Shown here one piece after another: positions 11,874-18,803 of a stretch of DNA of 18,803 nt. The position numbers and the translations under genes were made by a program. How positions within the stretch are numbered: position 1 is the first letter of the stretch; every line of letters begins with the position of its first letter. The stretch lies in assembly GCA_050743625.1 (NCBI GenBank), contig JBOGED010000151.1, forward strand, positions 1 through 18,803, written 5' to 3'. Origin of the DNA: JBOGED01 sp050743625 (lineage in GTDB: Bacteria > Actinomycetota > Nitriliruptoria > Euzebyales > Egibacteraceae). The notes under the pieces were generated by a model. It was given only the letters and a program-made list of their open reading frames with translations. It was not told the DNA's origin and ran no database searches.

Positions 11874-11903
11874 CCTATATTATTTGTTCTCAAAGGAGTA
11901 GGC

Positions 11904-12461
11904 ATGAAGCTCATACGCCTCGCACGCTGCGGCCTGTCAGCCACGCTGGCCGCAGGCGGGCTCCTCATCTTCGCCCCCGCGGCGAGCGCCATCCCAAACC
12001 CGGCCTGCGACGTCGAGGATGACCCGCCCGTCCTTCAGCTCGTAGAGGGATGGGTGATGCCTACTGGCGGTCCTGATGGCCTCGACTGTACCGACCGGCC
12101 CAGCCGCAACCAGGACGATTCTGGCGATGACGGCAGTGACTCGCGCATCTCGAACGAGAACGAGGTCGAGCAGGACGAGGCCCCCACGGACACCGCATCG
12201 CCGGACGACGAGGTCGCGGATGAGAGCGGTGATCCCCTCGCCCCCAACCCCCAACCACCAGTGTCGGAGAGCAACACCACTCAAGCGCAAGAGAGCGACA
12301 ACGCGCAGCGCGACACACTGGTCGACGACATCGTCGGCGTGTTGGGGCTCGATGATCCACGGTCCCTGGCGTCCGCGGGTGGCGGCAGCACCACCACCGG
12401 ACCCGAGAGCTTCTTCACAGAGCTGCAGAACGAGTTCGTCAACCTATTGAGCGCGTTCTAG
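11904..12461 (+). CDS. Secreted acidic low-complexity protein, unknown family
   Basis: This 185-residue precursor starts at the ATG at 11904, which has AAGGAG about 7 nt upstream. Upstream in-frame starts are rejected because they lack a site and a signal. A Sec signal peptide of about 29 residues (MKLIRLARCG start, APAASA end) precedes a mature chain with a short N-terminal cysteine pair (PACDV and LDCTD). A long disordered region rich in Asp, Glu, Ser, Asn and Pro (about 65-155) follows. A short predicted amphipathic C-terminus, SFFTELQNEFVNLLSAF, ends the protein. No family is recognised. It is exported and probably extended. The signal peptide is different in sequence from that of the nine-gene array, so kinship is not supported. 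A strong hairpin follows. Confidence 0.8.
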   Translation: MKLIRLARCGLSATLAAGGLLIFAPAASAIPNPACDVEDDPPVLQLVEGWVMPTGGPDGLDCTDRPSRNQDDSGDDGSDSRISNENEVEQDEAPTDTASPDDEVADESGDPLAPNPQPPVSESNTTQAQESDNAQRDTLVDDIVGVLGLDDPRSLASAGGGSTTTGPESFFTELQNEFVNLLSAF

Positions 12462-12484
12462 CCGTCACGTTCGGTCCGATACCT

Positions 12485-12532
12485 CCCAGCTACCCGCCGG
12501 GCGTTCTGCGATGCGCCCGGCGGGCACCTGGG
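12485..12532 (+). terminator. Hairpin terminator after the secreted acidic protein
   Basis: The inner stem CCCGCCGGGCG (12493-12503) pairs perfectly with CGCCCGGCGGG (12514-12524). The outer CCCAG (12485-12489) pairs with CTGGG (12528-12532). No T run follows, as is common in high-GC actinobacteria. Confidence 0.75.
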
Positions 12533-12554
12533 TAAGTCGGGCACTCTACGCCGT

Positions 12555-13304
12555 ATGTCAACGATCGTCTTTCTGCATGCTCACCCGGACGACGAGGCCA
12601 TCTTCACCGGGGGGACGATGTACCGCCTCGCAGAGGCGGGTCACCGGATAGTCCTGGTCGTCGCGACGGGCGGCGAGCATGGTGTCCCACGCTCCCCGCA
12701 TGACGACAGTCACGCGATCGCGGCCGTTCGAGCGGGTGAGACCGCCGCTGCCGCGCGACTCCTGCGCGTGTCGCGGGTCGTGTTCCTCGGCTACGAGGAC
12801 TCGGGGATGCCGGGCGACCCCGCCAACCACAAGCCTGGCACGTTCGCGATGGCGGGCGTCGACGAGGCCGCCAACCTGCTCGCCGGGATCTGTCGCGTGG
12901 AGGGCGCAGTGGCACTGGTGAGCTACGACCCCGGCGGGATCTACCGTCACCCCGATCATCTGCAGGTCCATCGAGTGGGAGCGAGGGCGGCGCAGCTCGC
13001 GGGGCTCTCCACGGTCTACGAGGCCACCGTCGACTACGAGTACCTCCACTTCGTCGACGTGCATCTTGTCGAGGGTGCGAGCCAATCGCTTGCGGAGAGA
13101 TCGCGCGTAGGGCTGCCGACCGCCGAGATCACCACCGTCGTCGACGTCCGTTGCTGCTTGGACGCCAAACGCGCGGCAATGGCGGCGCATGCGAGCCAAA
13201 TAAGGGATCTCCCCGAGCAGTTCGCCGCCGTCTACGGCTTCGAGTGGTTCGTCCGCCGGGGGCCTGAGGGGCCGATCGAGAAAGCAGGCTTGAACTGGGT
13301 CTAG
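12555..13304 (+). CDS. PIG-L/LmbE-family N-deacetylase
   Basis: A 249-residue zinc-dependent deacetylase of the PIG-L superfamily. Motifs are AHPDDE at residues 9-14, which holds the zinc ligands and the general base, ATGGEHG at 37-43, and YRHPDHLQVH at 130-139 with the third ligand. The actinobacterial relatives include MshB and Mca of mycothiol metabolism, but those are longer (close to 290-300 residues). This could act on another N-acetylglucosaminyl or amide substrate. No signal peptide is seen. There is no clear ribosome-binding site at the ATG, so a leaderless or weakly translated mRNA is possible. It stands alone between a terminator and a convergent gene. Confidence 0.92.
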   Translation: MSTIVFLHAHPDDEAIFTGGTMYRLAEAGHRIVLVVATGGEHGVPRSPHDDSHAIAAVRAGETAAAARLLRVSRVVFLGYEDSGMPGDPANHKPGTFAMAGVDEAANLLAGICRVEGAVALVSYDPGGIYRHPDHLQVHRVGARAAQLAGLSTVYEATVDYEYLHFVDVHLVEGASQSLAERSRVGLPTAEITTVVDVRCCLDAKRAAMAAHASQIRDLPEQFAAVYGFEWFVRRGPEGPIEKAGLNWV

Positions 13305-13334
13305 GGGTTGTGCTTGCACACCCTCGTTGGCTCC

Positions 13335-13531
13335 GAGGTCGCCTTCCTCGGGCTCCACTCCTAACTACTCTTTCAGGTCGCTTCGCCCGACGAAGGCGAC
13401 CTCTTGTTGCTTTGACCTGCTCTGGTTGTGTAACGCGTTTGCGGGTTGGGTGGCATCGAGCCACCCAACCCGCGCTCCGCTTCGCTTCGCAGTGCCGGCC
13501 GCCGCGGTTCGTCCGCTTCGCAGTGCCGGCC
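13335..13531. repeat. Cluster of inverted and direct repeats between convergent genes
   Basis: GAGGTCGCCTTC (13335-13346) has an exact inverted copy, GAAGGCGACCTC, at 13392-13403. Next is a perfect 13-bp hairpin, GCGGGTTGGGTGG (13441-13453) with CCACCCAACCCGC (13461-13473). The 18-mer CGCTTCGCAGTGCCGGCC is then repeated directly at 13483-13500 and 13514-13531. The hairpins probably end transcription from both sides; the direct repeat is unexplained. Confidence 0.8.
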
Positions 13532-13537
13532 CCGCGC

Positions 13538-15964
13538 TTACGTTTTTGGTTCCCACACGTCGAGCTGGATTGTTCCTTTGGGCGTGGTGTGGGGGGTTGG
13601 GGTTCCTTTGGGGACAGGGATGAGTTCGCCCTGGCCGTTGTAGTGGCGCCATTGTTGGAGGAAGATTGCGGGGTTTTCTGAGAGGGCGGCGGGGACTGGG
13701 ACGGTGAGGGAGCCCGCGCTGACCACGTGGGATTGGCCGTTCAGGGGCGCCAATGTCTCGGTGAGGGTGGTGGCGAACACGCGCGCGTCCCGGTCGGAGC
13801 CGTCGTCCAAGCGGACCTCGAACCGTCGCGGCCCGGTCTGGCGCACCTCGACCGCGTCGGCTCCGAGATGGAGGTTGACGTGGCCGCACTCTCGCAGCGC
13901 CTCCAAGACCGCGCGGCCGCGGCCGATGAGCCGCTCCTCGATCGAGGCGCGGCTGCTCCTGATCATTCGTAGGGCCCCGCGTGCGGTGGCACCGACCAGT
14001 GCCGCGGTGGCCAATGCCGCGATCTGCCCCGCGAACCGTGCTGCTCCTTGCAGTCCGGAACCATAGATAATGATGATCAGCGTGAGGAGCAGCCCGCTGA
14101 GCAGGAGTGGGACGTGGAGTTGCTCGAGTAGCTCCACGATCCGGAAGGACGTGCCCAGGTCCGCCGCGTCGACGCTGGTGACGATCGTCCCGTCCGACCC
14201 TCCATCGGCCATCCACCGAGCGCGCGTCGCGGATCGGTCGCCGATCTGCGTCAGGCAGCGAGCGTTCACCGCACGATAGTCGACGGCGCCGGGCTTGGGT
14301 GTCGCAAGCGCGTGGTCCACCGCGGCGGGACCCCTGACGACTCGCCTGCCATGCTCGCTCAGGGGCAACCCCCACCGGTCGTGAACGCGGTTGACGAACC
14401 GTCGCACGTCAAGGCCTCCCAACGGGGCATGCGAGTCGTACGCGACGACGTGCCACACATGGGCGACCTTGTGGAGGTCGGAGCCGGAGAGCCGGAGTGC
14501 CCGCCCGCGCAGCCGCGCCGCCGTGACTGTCGGGAGACTGGACAGATCGACCAGCGTGTCGAGCTCGATGGCATCCCAGCCCTGGCTCAGCGGCCCGCCG
14601 GTGTCGCCGACGACACAACTGGTCGCCGCACCAGCCATCGCTCGCGTCGCCAGGATCACGGCGGTGCGGGCGGACCAGTCCTCTCCCACGCCGGCGATGA
14701 GCGTCGCGCCCGGGATCGCTGAGGGCGCAAGGGTGCATCGGGCTCGCAAGCTGAGGCGCTCGAGGCTGGTTGCGCAGGAGGCCATGAGCCTTGTGGCCTG
14801 TTGGTCGCTCGTGATGAGGCCGTGGCGGGTAAGCAGCACCGGAGCGAGCACCTGCATGCTGGAATCGGCGAGGAACCGGGAGAAGATCGAGGTCGCGCGG
14901 GCCTCGTCCGCGGCGAGCACAAGGGCGCGGAGCTCCTCCGGGCGGGCAGCGTGCTCATACGCCAGGATCTCCCCGACCGCCCTCGACTTCTCATCGGCGG
15001 CGCCCAGGATGCTGGTCGCGGCCCTGCGGGTCCGGCGCGTGTCGCTCGTGAGTACCGCGAGTCGCTCCCGTTCCGATCGGGTGGTCTCGACGAAGGACAC
15101 GAGGTCGCGATGAGGCGCCACGTCGCCCGCCTGTACGACTGGCGGCATGGGGACCTCCAGATGACGGGCGGGCACCAGGTGCCGGCAATAGCGATGAGCG
15201 TCGGGGACGCTGCGCGGCACCGTTGACAGGCCAATGACGGTCGTGGGTCGCTGGACACTCGACAGCTTGGATATCAGCAGGCGGAGGAGCAGTGCCCGCC
15301 AGTCCGTGAGCTGGTCACATCCGTCGAGGATGATCGTCCGGATCCCATGCTCCCGCAGCGCTTCGAACAACCGGCGCGCCGCCTCGGGCACGCGCTCGGA
15401 CACGTCTTCCAGGGCCGTCGGCGGGGCCCCCAGCGGGAGCTGAGGAATTGGGCCTCGACGCTGTCGACGCGTCGGGGTCCCCAGCACGCGCACGGTGAGC
15501 TCGGCTCGCTCCAACTCGAGGGTCCGACCGACCTTACGAGGGTTGTGCTGCGCCCACCGGCTGATGCGATCACGCGCGGCATCCGCATCAGGCGCCCTTC
15601 CCGCGCCGACGAGCTTGGTCGCCCACCGGTCGATCGCGAGCTGCCAGACGAGCTCGGCGTTGGCCGTGGCGGAGCCGAGATCGTCCCAGCTCAACAGGGT
15701 GATCGGAGCGCGAGTCGTCGTGTCGAGGCTTGACAGCGTGATGACACCCGCCGGGTCAGTGAAGCGCGAAAGAGTCTGTTGCCAGTGCAACTGCGCCGCG
15801 ACGTTGGGGCCGAAGACCACCGCGGGACCCTCATGACGGCGGATCAGCTCCAAGCCGACAACCGCGGTAGGGGCGCCCTGAGGGAGCAGGACATGGGCGC
15901 CGGCCTCGTCGACGCGCTCGATCACGTCACGCTCGTAGGGGCGCAGCCCTCCTCGAAGATCCAT
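13538..15964 (-). CDS. Degenerate SF2 (DEAD/DEAH-type) helicase-like protein with membrane segments
   Basis: An 808-residue protein with the layout of a known actinobacterial superfamily 2 helicase family, but catalytically broken. LRPYERDVIERV leads into PQGAPTAVVG at residues 28-37, where relatives have P-x-GxGKT-VVG; the Walker A Lys is replaced by Thr. VVFGPNVAAQLHWQQ follows as motif Ia. The Walker B/DEAH site reads IILDGCDQLT (211-220), so Glu and His are replaced by Gly and Asp. The C-terminal RecA-like half keeps QGWDAIELDTLVDL (461-474) and RLRGRALRL (484-492). Two membrane segments follow (about 620-635 and 643-663), then the family's small C-terminal domain. The long intact frame argues for retained function without ATP hydrolysis. 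Starts at 16006 or 16030 are possible; 15964 has GAGG at proper distance. It follows the DUF3500 gene. Confidence 0.82.
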   Translation of the reverse strand: MDLRGGLRPYERDVIERVDEAGAHVLLPQGAPTAVVGLELIRRHEGPAVVFGPNVAAQLHWQQTLSRFTDPAGVITLSSLDTTTRAPITLLSWDDLGSATANAELVWQLAIDRWATKLVGAGRAPDADAARDRISRWAQHNPRKVGRTLELERAELTVRVLGTPTRRQRRGPIPQLPLGAPPTALEDVSERVPEAARRLFEALREHGIRTIILDGCDQLTDWRALLLRLLISKLSSVQRPTTVIGLSTVPRSVPDAHRYCRHLVPARHLEVPMPPVVQAGDVAPHRDLVSFVETTRSERERLAVLTSDTRRTRRAATSILGAADEKSRAVGEILAYEHAARPEELRALVLAADEARATSIFSRFLADSSMQVLAPVLLTRHGLITSDQQATRLMASCATSLERLSLRARCTLAPSAIPGATLIAGVGEDWSARTAVILATRAMAGAATSCVVGDTGGPLSQGWDAIELDTLVDLSSLPTVTAARLRGRALRLSGSDLHKVAHVWHVVAYDSHAPLGGLDVRRFVNRVHDRWGLPLSEHGRRVVRGPAAVDHALATPKPGAVDYRAVNARCLTQIGDRSATRARWMADGGSDGTIVTSVDAADLGTSFRIVELLEQLHVPLLLSGLLLTLIIIIYGSGLQGAARFAGQIAALATAALVGATARGALRMIRSSRASIEERLIGRGRAVLEALRECGHVNLHLGADAVEVRQTGPRRFEVRLDDGSDRDARVFATTLTETLAPLNGQSHVVSAGSLTVPVPAALSENPAIFLQQWRHYNGQGELIPVPKGTPTPHTTPKGTIQLDVWEPKT

Positions 15965-16056
15965 CTCCGCCTCGGCCAAAGCCCACGCACTTCCTATTCC
16001 GGGCATGTAAACTGTCGGGCCGATTATCACTCCCCACGCTCACGAGGTCCGGCGCG

Positions 16057-16983
16057 TCAAGAGGGCTCGATCAGGTCCTCCCCGAAATCCCCGCGAGGTC
16101 GCCGCCAGACCGTATGGACATGGTTGGCCTCGTTCTGCGTGTTGTCGTACTCGATGAGCAGGGACGGCGCTTGAATCCGGTAGTAGTGGCCGGCGCCGCG
16201 CTCCGGCGAGCCCTCCCAGGCGAAGTGCATCGCTTTCCGGTCTATACAGGCATTCTCGGCATCTGCGAGATCGTCCGGTAGCCGCTCGACAAACGTGTCG
16301 ACCAAGCGGTCGAGGAGATCGGCGGCGCGGGTGCTGAGATCTCCGCGTGCCACTCCTCGCGGTTCGATTGGCGTTGAGACCCGCCGCGCCATCTTGGTCC
16401 GGATGTCCCCGGGGGCCAGGTCTGCGACCACCGCGGCGGTACGGGACCGGGCGTCCATCGCGTCGAGCAACGCCCGCGCCAGCTCCTCCTCTTGGATGAG
16501 TGGTCGCAGGACGGCGCTCTGGCCACGTGCGACCGTGGCCGGGTTCGCGCCAAGGAAGGACGGCGTCGCGGACACCGCGCCAGAGGCCACCGTGACATTG
16601 AGGGAGATGTGATGGCCCTCGAACCTCCAGCTCCATGGCTCCCGGGAGCCGGGCTCGCCGAACACGATCGTCCAGTAGTCGCTTGAGTGCCGCCCGCGCC
16701 GGTGGCCCTCGGCGCGGTCGAGCACGTCTTCCAGCGCCATGATCGTCGCCACCTGCGCGTAGGCGTGCGGGCGGAGCGCGGTGGCGACGAGCCGGTGGAC
16801 CGCCTTGCGTCCGGGACGGTCGAGGTCGCCGAGCGACACCCCCTCCCGCTTCCCGGGGACGTACGCCCAATCACGGCGCAGCCGCTCATCGGTCATCGGG
16901 CGCTGTGCCACTGGTCGCCTCTCCTCACCGAGACCGTCGAGGAATGCGTTCGCGGCGGCGGTCATCGCATCCAAACTCAACAT
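16057..16983 (-). CDS. DUF3500 family protein
   Basis: A 308-residue protein matching DUF3500, whose members are about this length. Characteristic stretches are RLVATALRPHAYAQVATIMA near the N-terminal third, IVFGEPGSREPWSWRFEGHH with HISLNVTV in the middle, SFLGANPATV, and a very conserved C-terminal GHYYRIQAPSLLIEYDNTQN followed by ANHVHTVWR. The biochemical role of the family is not established. The ATG at 16983 has GGGGAG just upstream. The longer open frame to 17247 runs through the divergent gene and is not real. It lies upstream of the pseudo-helicase on the same strand, so they may be one operon, and is divergent from the SirB1-type gene with 55 bp between starts. Confidence 0.9.
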   Translation of the reverse strand: MLSLDAMTAAANAFLDGLGEERRPVAQRPMTDERLRRDWAYVPGKREGVSLGDLDRPGRKAVHRLVATALRPHAYAQVATIMALEDVLDRAEGHRRGRHSSDYWTIVFGEPGSREPWSWRFEGHHISLNVTVASGAVSATPSFLGANPATVARGQSAVLRPLIQEEELARALLDAMDARSRTAAVVADLAPGDIRTKMARRVSTPIEPRGVARGDLSTRAADLLDRLVDTFVERLPDDLADAENACIDRKAMHFAWEGSPERGAGHYYRIQAPSLLIEYDNTQNEANHVHTVWRRPRGDFGEDLIEPS

Positions 16984-17038
16984 AGGCTCCCCATCATGCC
17001 CTTGCGTCGAGCGCAGGTAGGGGCGGAGGATCGAAGCG

Positions 17039-17818
17039 ATGGATCCAGTGGAGCGTTTCGCCGCCATCGTGAGCGGGCGGGGGCCTGGGCCTACCCTGGA
17101 CGTCGGCGCGCTCGCGATCGCCGCTGGCGCGGACCCCACGCTGGAGCCAGAGGTGTGGCTCGCCGAGCTGGACCGGCTCGCCGAAGGCGTGGATTCGTTG
17201 GAGGGGCTCGTGCGGCGGCTGTTCGTCGACGAGGGTTTCGCGGGCAACGCGGGCGACTACTACGACCCGCGCAACTCCTTACTCGACCGGGTCCTGAAGC
17301 GGAAGCTGGGGATTCCGATCACGCTGTCCGTCGTCTGTATCGAGGTGGGTCGCCGCGCGGGTGTGTCGTTGGAGGGAGTCGGCATGCCCGGCCATTTCCT
17401 GGTGAGGCCGCTCGGTACCAACCGGTATCTCGACGCGTTCGCCGGCGGCGAATTGCTCGACTTGACCGCATGCGAGAAGCGCTTCCGGGCCTCAACGGGT
17501 GCGGGTCCCGAGGTCTCCTTCGGGCCGCATCTTCTCTCGACCGCGCCACTGCGGTCGATCCTCGCGAGGATCTTGGCCAACCTGCGTACCACCTACCGGC
17601 GGAGAGGTGAGGCGGCGCACCTGGAGTGGGTCCTGCGGATGCGCCTTGCCCTCCCGGGTGTCACCGCCGCGGAGCTGGTGGAGCTCGGCCATGCGATGGG
17701 CCAGCAAGGCCGGTGCCTCGACGGCGCCGCCTTCCTTGAGGCACAGGCGGACGAGTACCCTCACTGGGCACAGGTCCTCCGCCCCGCCGCTCGGGCACTG
17801 CGGGCTCAGCTGAATTGA
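17039..17818 (+). CDS. SirB1-family protein (transglutaminase-like core plus helical repeats)
   Basis: A 259-residue protein of the SirB1 family: a transglutaminase-like N-terminal region followed by a TPR-like tail. Family landmarks are LVRRLFVDEGFAGNAGDYYD at 57-76, DPRNSLLDRVLKRKLGIPITL at 76-96, GRRAGV, and GVGMPGHFLVRP at 113-124. The tail (about 180-255) has paired helices such as LVELGHAMGQQGRCLDGAAF. In other bacteria such proteins are linked to regulation or protein interaction rather than proven crosslinking; the role here is unknown. It is cytosolic, with no signal peptide. GGAGG lies 9 nt before the ATG. Its stop codon overlaps the arm of the terminator at 17813-17861. Confidence 0.9.
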   Translation: MDPVERFAAIVSGRGPGPTLDVGALAIAAGADPTLEPEVWLAELDRLAEGVDSLEGLVRRLFVDEGFAGNAGDYYDPRNSLLDRVLKRKLGIPITLSVVCIEVGRRAGVSLEGVGMPGHFLVRPLGTNRYLDAFAGGELLDLTACEKRFRASTGAGPEVSFGPHLLSTAPLRSILARILANLRTTYRRRGEAAHLEWVLRMRLALPGVTAAELVELGHAMGQQGRCLDGAAFLEAQADEYPHWAQVLRPAARALRAQLN

Positions 17819-17861
17819 TCGCTCGCTTGTCCTTTAGGGCATACCGCAACGATCAATTTTT
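17813..17861 (+). terminator. Terminator after the SirB1-type gene
   Basis: AATTGATCG (17813-17821) pairs exactly with CGATCAATT (17850-17858), and the second arm runs into TTT, so the T run is five long. The loop is about 28 nt. The first arm contains the last codon and stop of the gene. Confidence 0.6.
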
Positions 17862-17943
17862 AAGGGAAAACCCCGATAATCCTTCCTGTGTGCCACTACA
17901 AACGCACATAAATCGTGCTCCATGACACAGGGAGAAGCTTCAC

Positions 17944-18786
17944 ATGCGTCGGACAACGCGCGCGCTCCTCGCCGCCCCAGCCGCGGCCCTCGCGCTGCTG
18001 GCAGGGTCTGTGCCGGTCAGTGCGGAGGAGGAGCCGTCGCTCGCGGCGGTCGGACTGACGGGCGACGGGCGGCTCGTCGCCTTCAGGGTCGGGGACACAT
18101 CGAAGGCCGCCGAGATCGGCAAGGTCAATGGCCTCAAGGACGACAAGAAGTTGGTCGGCATCGACTTCCGGGTCCAGGACGGCAAGCTCTACGGCGTCGG
18201 TGACCAGGGAGGAATCTACACGCTCCACGACAAGGCAGAGGCGAAGAAGGTCTCGGAGCTGACCGTCGACCTCGAGGGCGACGCGTTCGGCGTGGACTTC
18301 AACCCGGCGGCCGACCGGCTGCGGATCGTCAGCGACACCGGCCAGAACCTGCGCCACGACGTGCGTGAGGACGGTGAGACGATCGAAGACGACACCCTCA
18401 CCTTCCCCGGCCCGCCCGAAGAGACCGCGGTGGGCATCACCGCCGTGGCGTACACGAACAACGACGAGGACGACACCACCGCCACGACGCTGTTCGACAT
18501 CGACACGCGGATCGACCAGGTCGTGATCCAGTCACCCGCCAACGCGGGCCTCCTCGCCGCGGTCGGCCAACTTGGCGTCGACGTCGGCCCGTCGGCGGGC
18601 TTCGACATCTACTCCGAGCTGGAAGAGGGCAAGACGGTGGCCAACGCCGGTTTCGCCACCTTCCGGGTAGACCAGAAGTACCGACTGTACGAGGTCGACC
18701 TGCTCACCGGCGCGACGGAGAGCCTCGGCGACTTCCCCGACGACCACCAGGTCGTCGACCTCTCGATCGCCCTGGACAACGCGTAG
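17944..18786 (+). CDS. Secreted DUF4394 protein
   Basis: A 280-residue precursor with a Sec signal peptide of about 27 residues (MRRTTRALLA start, VPVSA end). The mature protein is a DUF4394 domain over almost its full length. This is a beta-propeller-like family seen in exported proteins of many bacteria. Recognisable stretches are LVGIDFRVQDGKLYGVGDQG (about 60-79), FGVDFNPAADRLRIVSDTGQ followed by NLRHDV (about 115-140), and TAVAYTNN. TTLFDIDTRIDQVVIQ, GQLGVDVG and FDIYSE follow. The chain is strongly acidic. GGGAGA lies 8 nt before the ATG. It stands behind a terminator and so probably has its own promoter in the AT-rich gap 17862-17943; no canonical pair of hexamers was found. Function is unknown. 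Confidence 0.92.
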   Translation: MRRTTRALLAAPAAALALLAGSVPVSAEEEPSLAAVGLTGDGRLVAFRVGDTSKAAEIGKVNGLKDDKKLVGIDFRVQDGKLYGVGDQGGIYTLHDKAEAKKVSELTVDLEGDAFGVDFNPAADRLRIVSDTGQNLRHDVREDGETIEDDTLTFPGPPEETAVGITAVAYTNNDEDDTTATTLFDIDTRIDQVVIQSPANAGLLAAVGQLGVDVGPSAGFDIYSELEEGKTVANAGFATFRVDQKYRLYEVDLLTGATESLGDFPDDHQVVDLSIALDNA

Positions 18787-18803
18787 CTCGCTTCTGCTCC
18801 CGA

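Noticed and set aside
12558..13358. 266-codon minus-strand frame opposite the PIG-L gene
   Set aside because: It is an exact antisense shadow of a gene with clear PIG-L motifs; it has no domain of its own.
13365..14375. Long open frame on the minus strand overlapping the pseudo-helicase gene in another frame
   Set aside because: It is Arg/Pro/Gly-rich, the usual product of reading a high-GC gene out of frame, and overlaps the well-supported helicase-like frame.

Overview
The window is high-GC bacterial chromosome with an actinobacterial character. It carries small secreted proteins with AHA/ASA signal-peptidase sites, TAnnnT-type -10 boxes, and DUF427, DUF3500, DUF4394, PIG-L and SirB1-type genes in short, tightly packed operons. 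No rRNA, tRNA, CRISPR array, transposase or phage gene was recognised. The exact genus cannot be read from the sequence.

Layout. Positions 1-2156 hold a broken cation/proton antiporter remnant (+), an alpha/beta hydrolase (-) and a small membrane protein built from two similar halves (+). Positions 2157-2862 are an AT-richer gap of about 700 bases with two promoter-like sites and a structured 5' leader. Positions 2863-6654 are the centrepiece: nine tandem paralogues encoding secreted, Gly/Asn/Ala-rich, two-cysteine proteins with mature parts of about 62-73 residues (120 in the last). They fall into three apparent transcription units (five, two and two genes). Each starts at a TTGAC-type promoter and ends at a related GGGACCGG/CCGGTCCC hairpin. 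The second and third promoters share an 18-bp palindrome whose consensus, GACCACTTATAAGTGGTC, is a perfect dyad overlapping the -35 box and spacer. This points to a common dimeric regulator.

Positions 6722-9813 are a four-gene minus-strand cluster: M20 amidohydrolase, msrB, a methyltransferase that overlaps msrB by 4 bp, and a double-DUF427 protein. Positions 9820-11814 are a plus-strand group: a VTT/DedA-like membrane protein, a stand-alone 5'-3' exonuclease, and a translationally coupled alkyltransferase-like protein whose end lies in a 72-bp near-perfect palindrome. Next come a secreted acidic protein (11904-12461) and a PIG-L deacetylase (12555-13304). On the minus strand are a DUF3500 protein and a large protein with an SF2-helicase layout that has lost both the Walker A lysine and the DEAH glutamate and has gained membrane segments. 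The window ends with a SirB1/transglutaminase-like protein and a secreted DUF4394 protein.

Most flanking genes are ordinary metabolic, repair or envelope genes. The two candidates for undescribed biology are the nine-gene secreted-protein array with its shared operator, leaders and terminators, and the apparently ATPase-dead membrane pseudo-helicase. A chaplin-like or other surface-assembly role for the array is an inference from architecture only.
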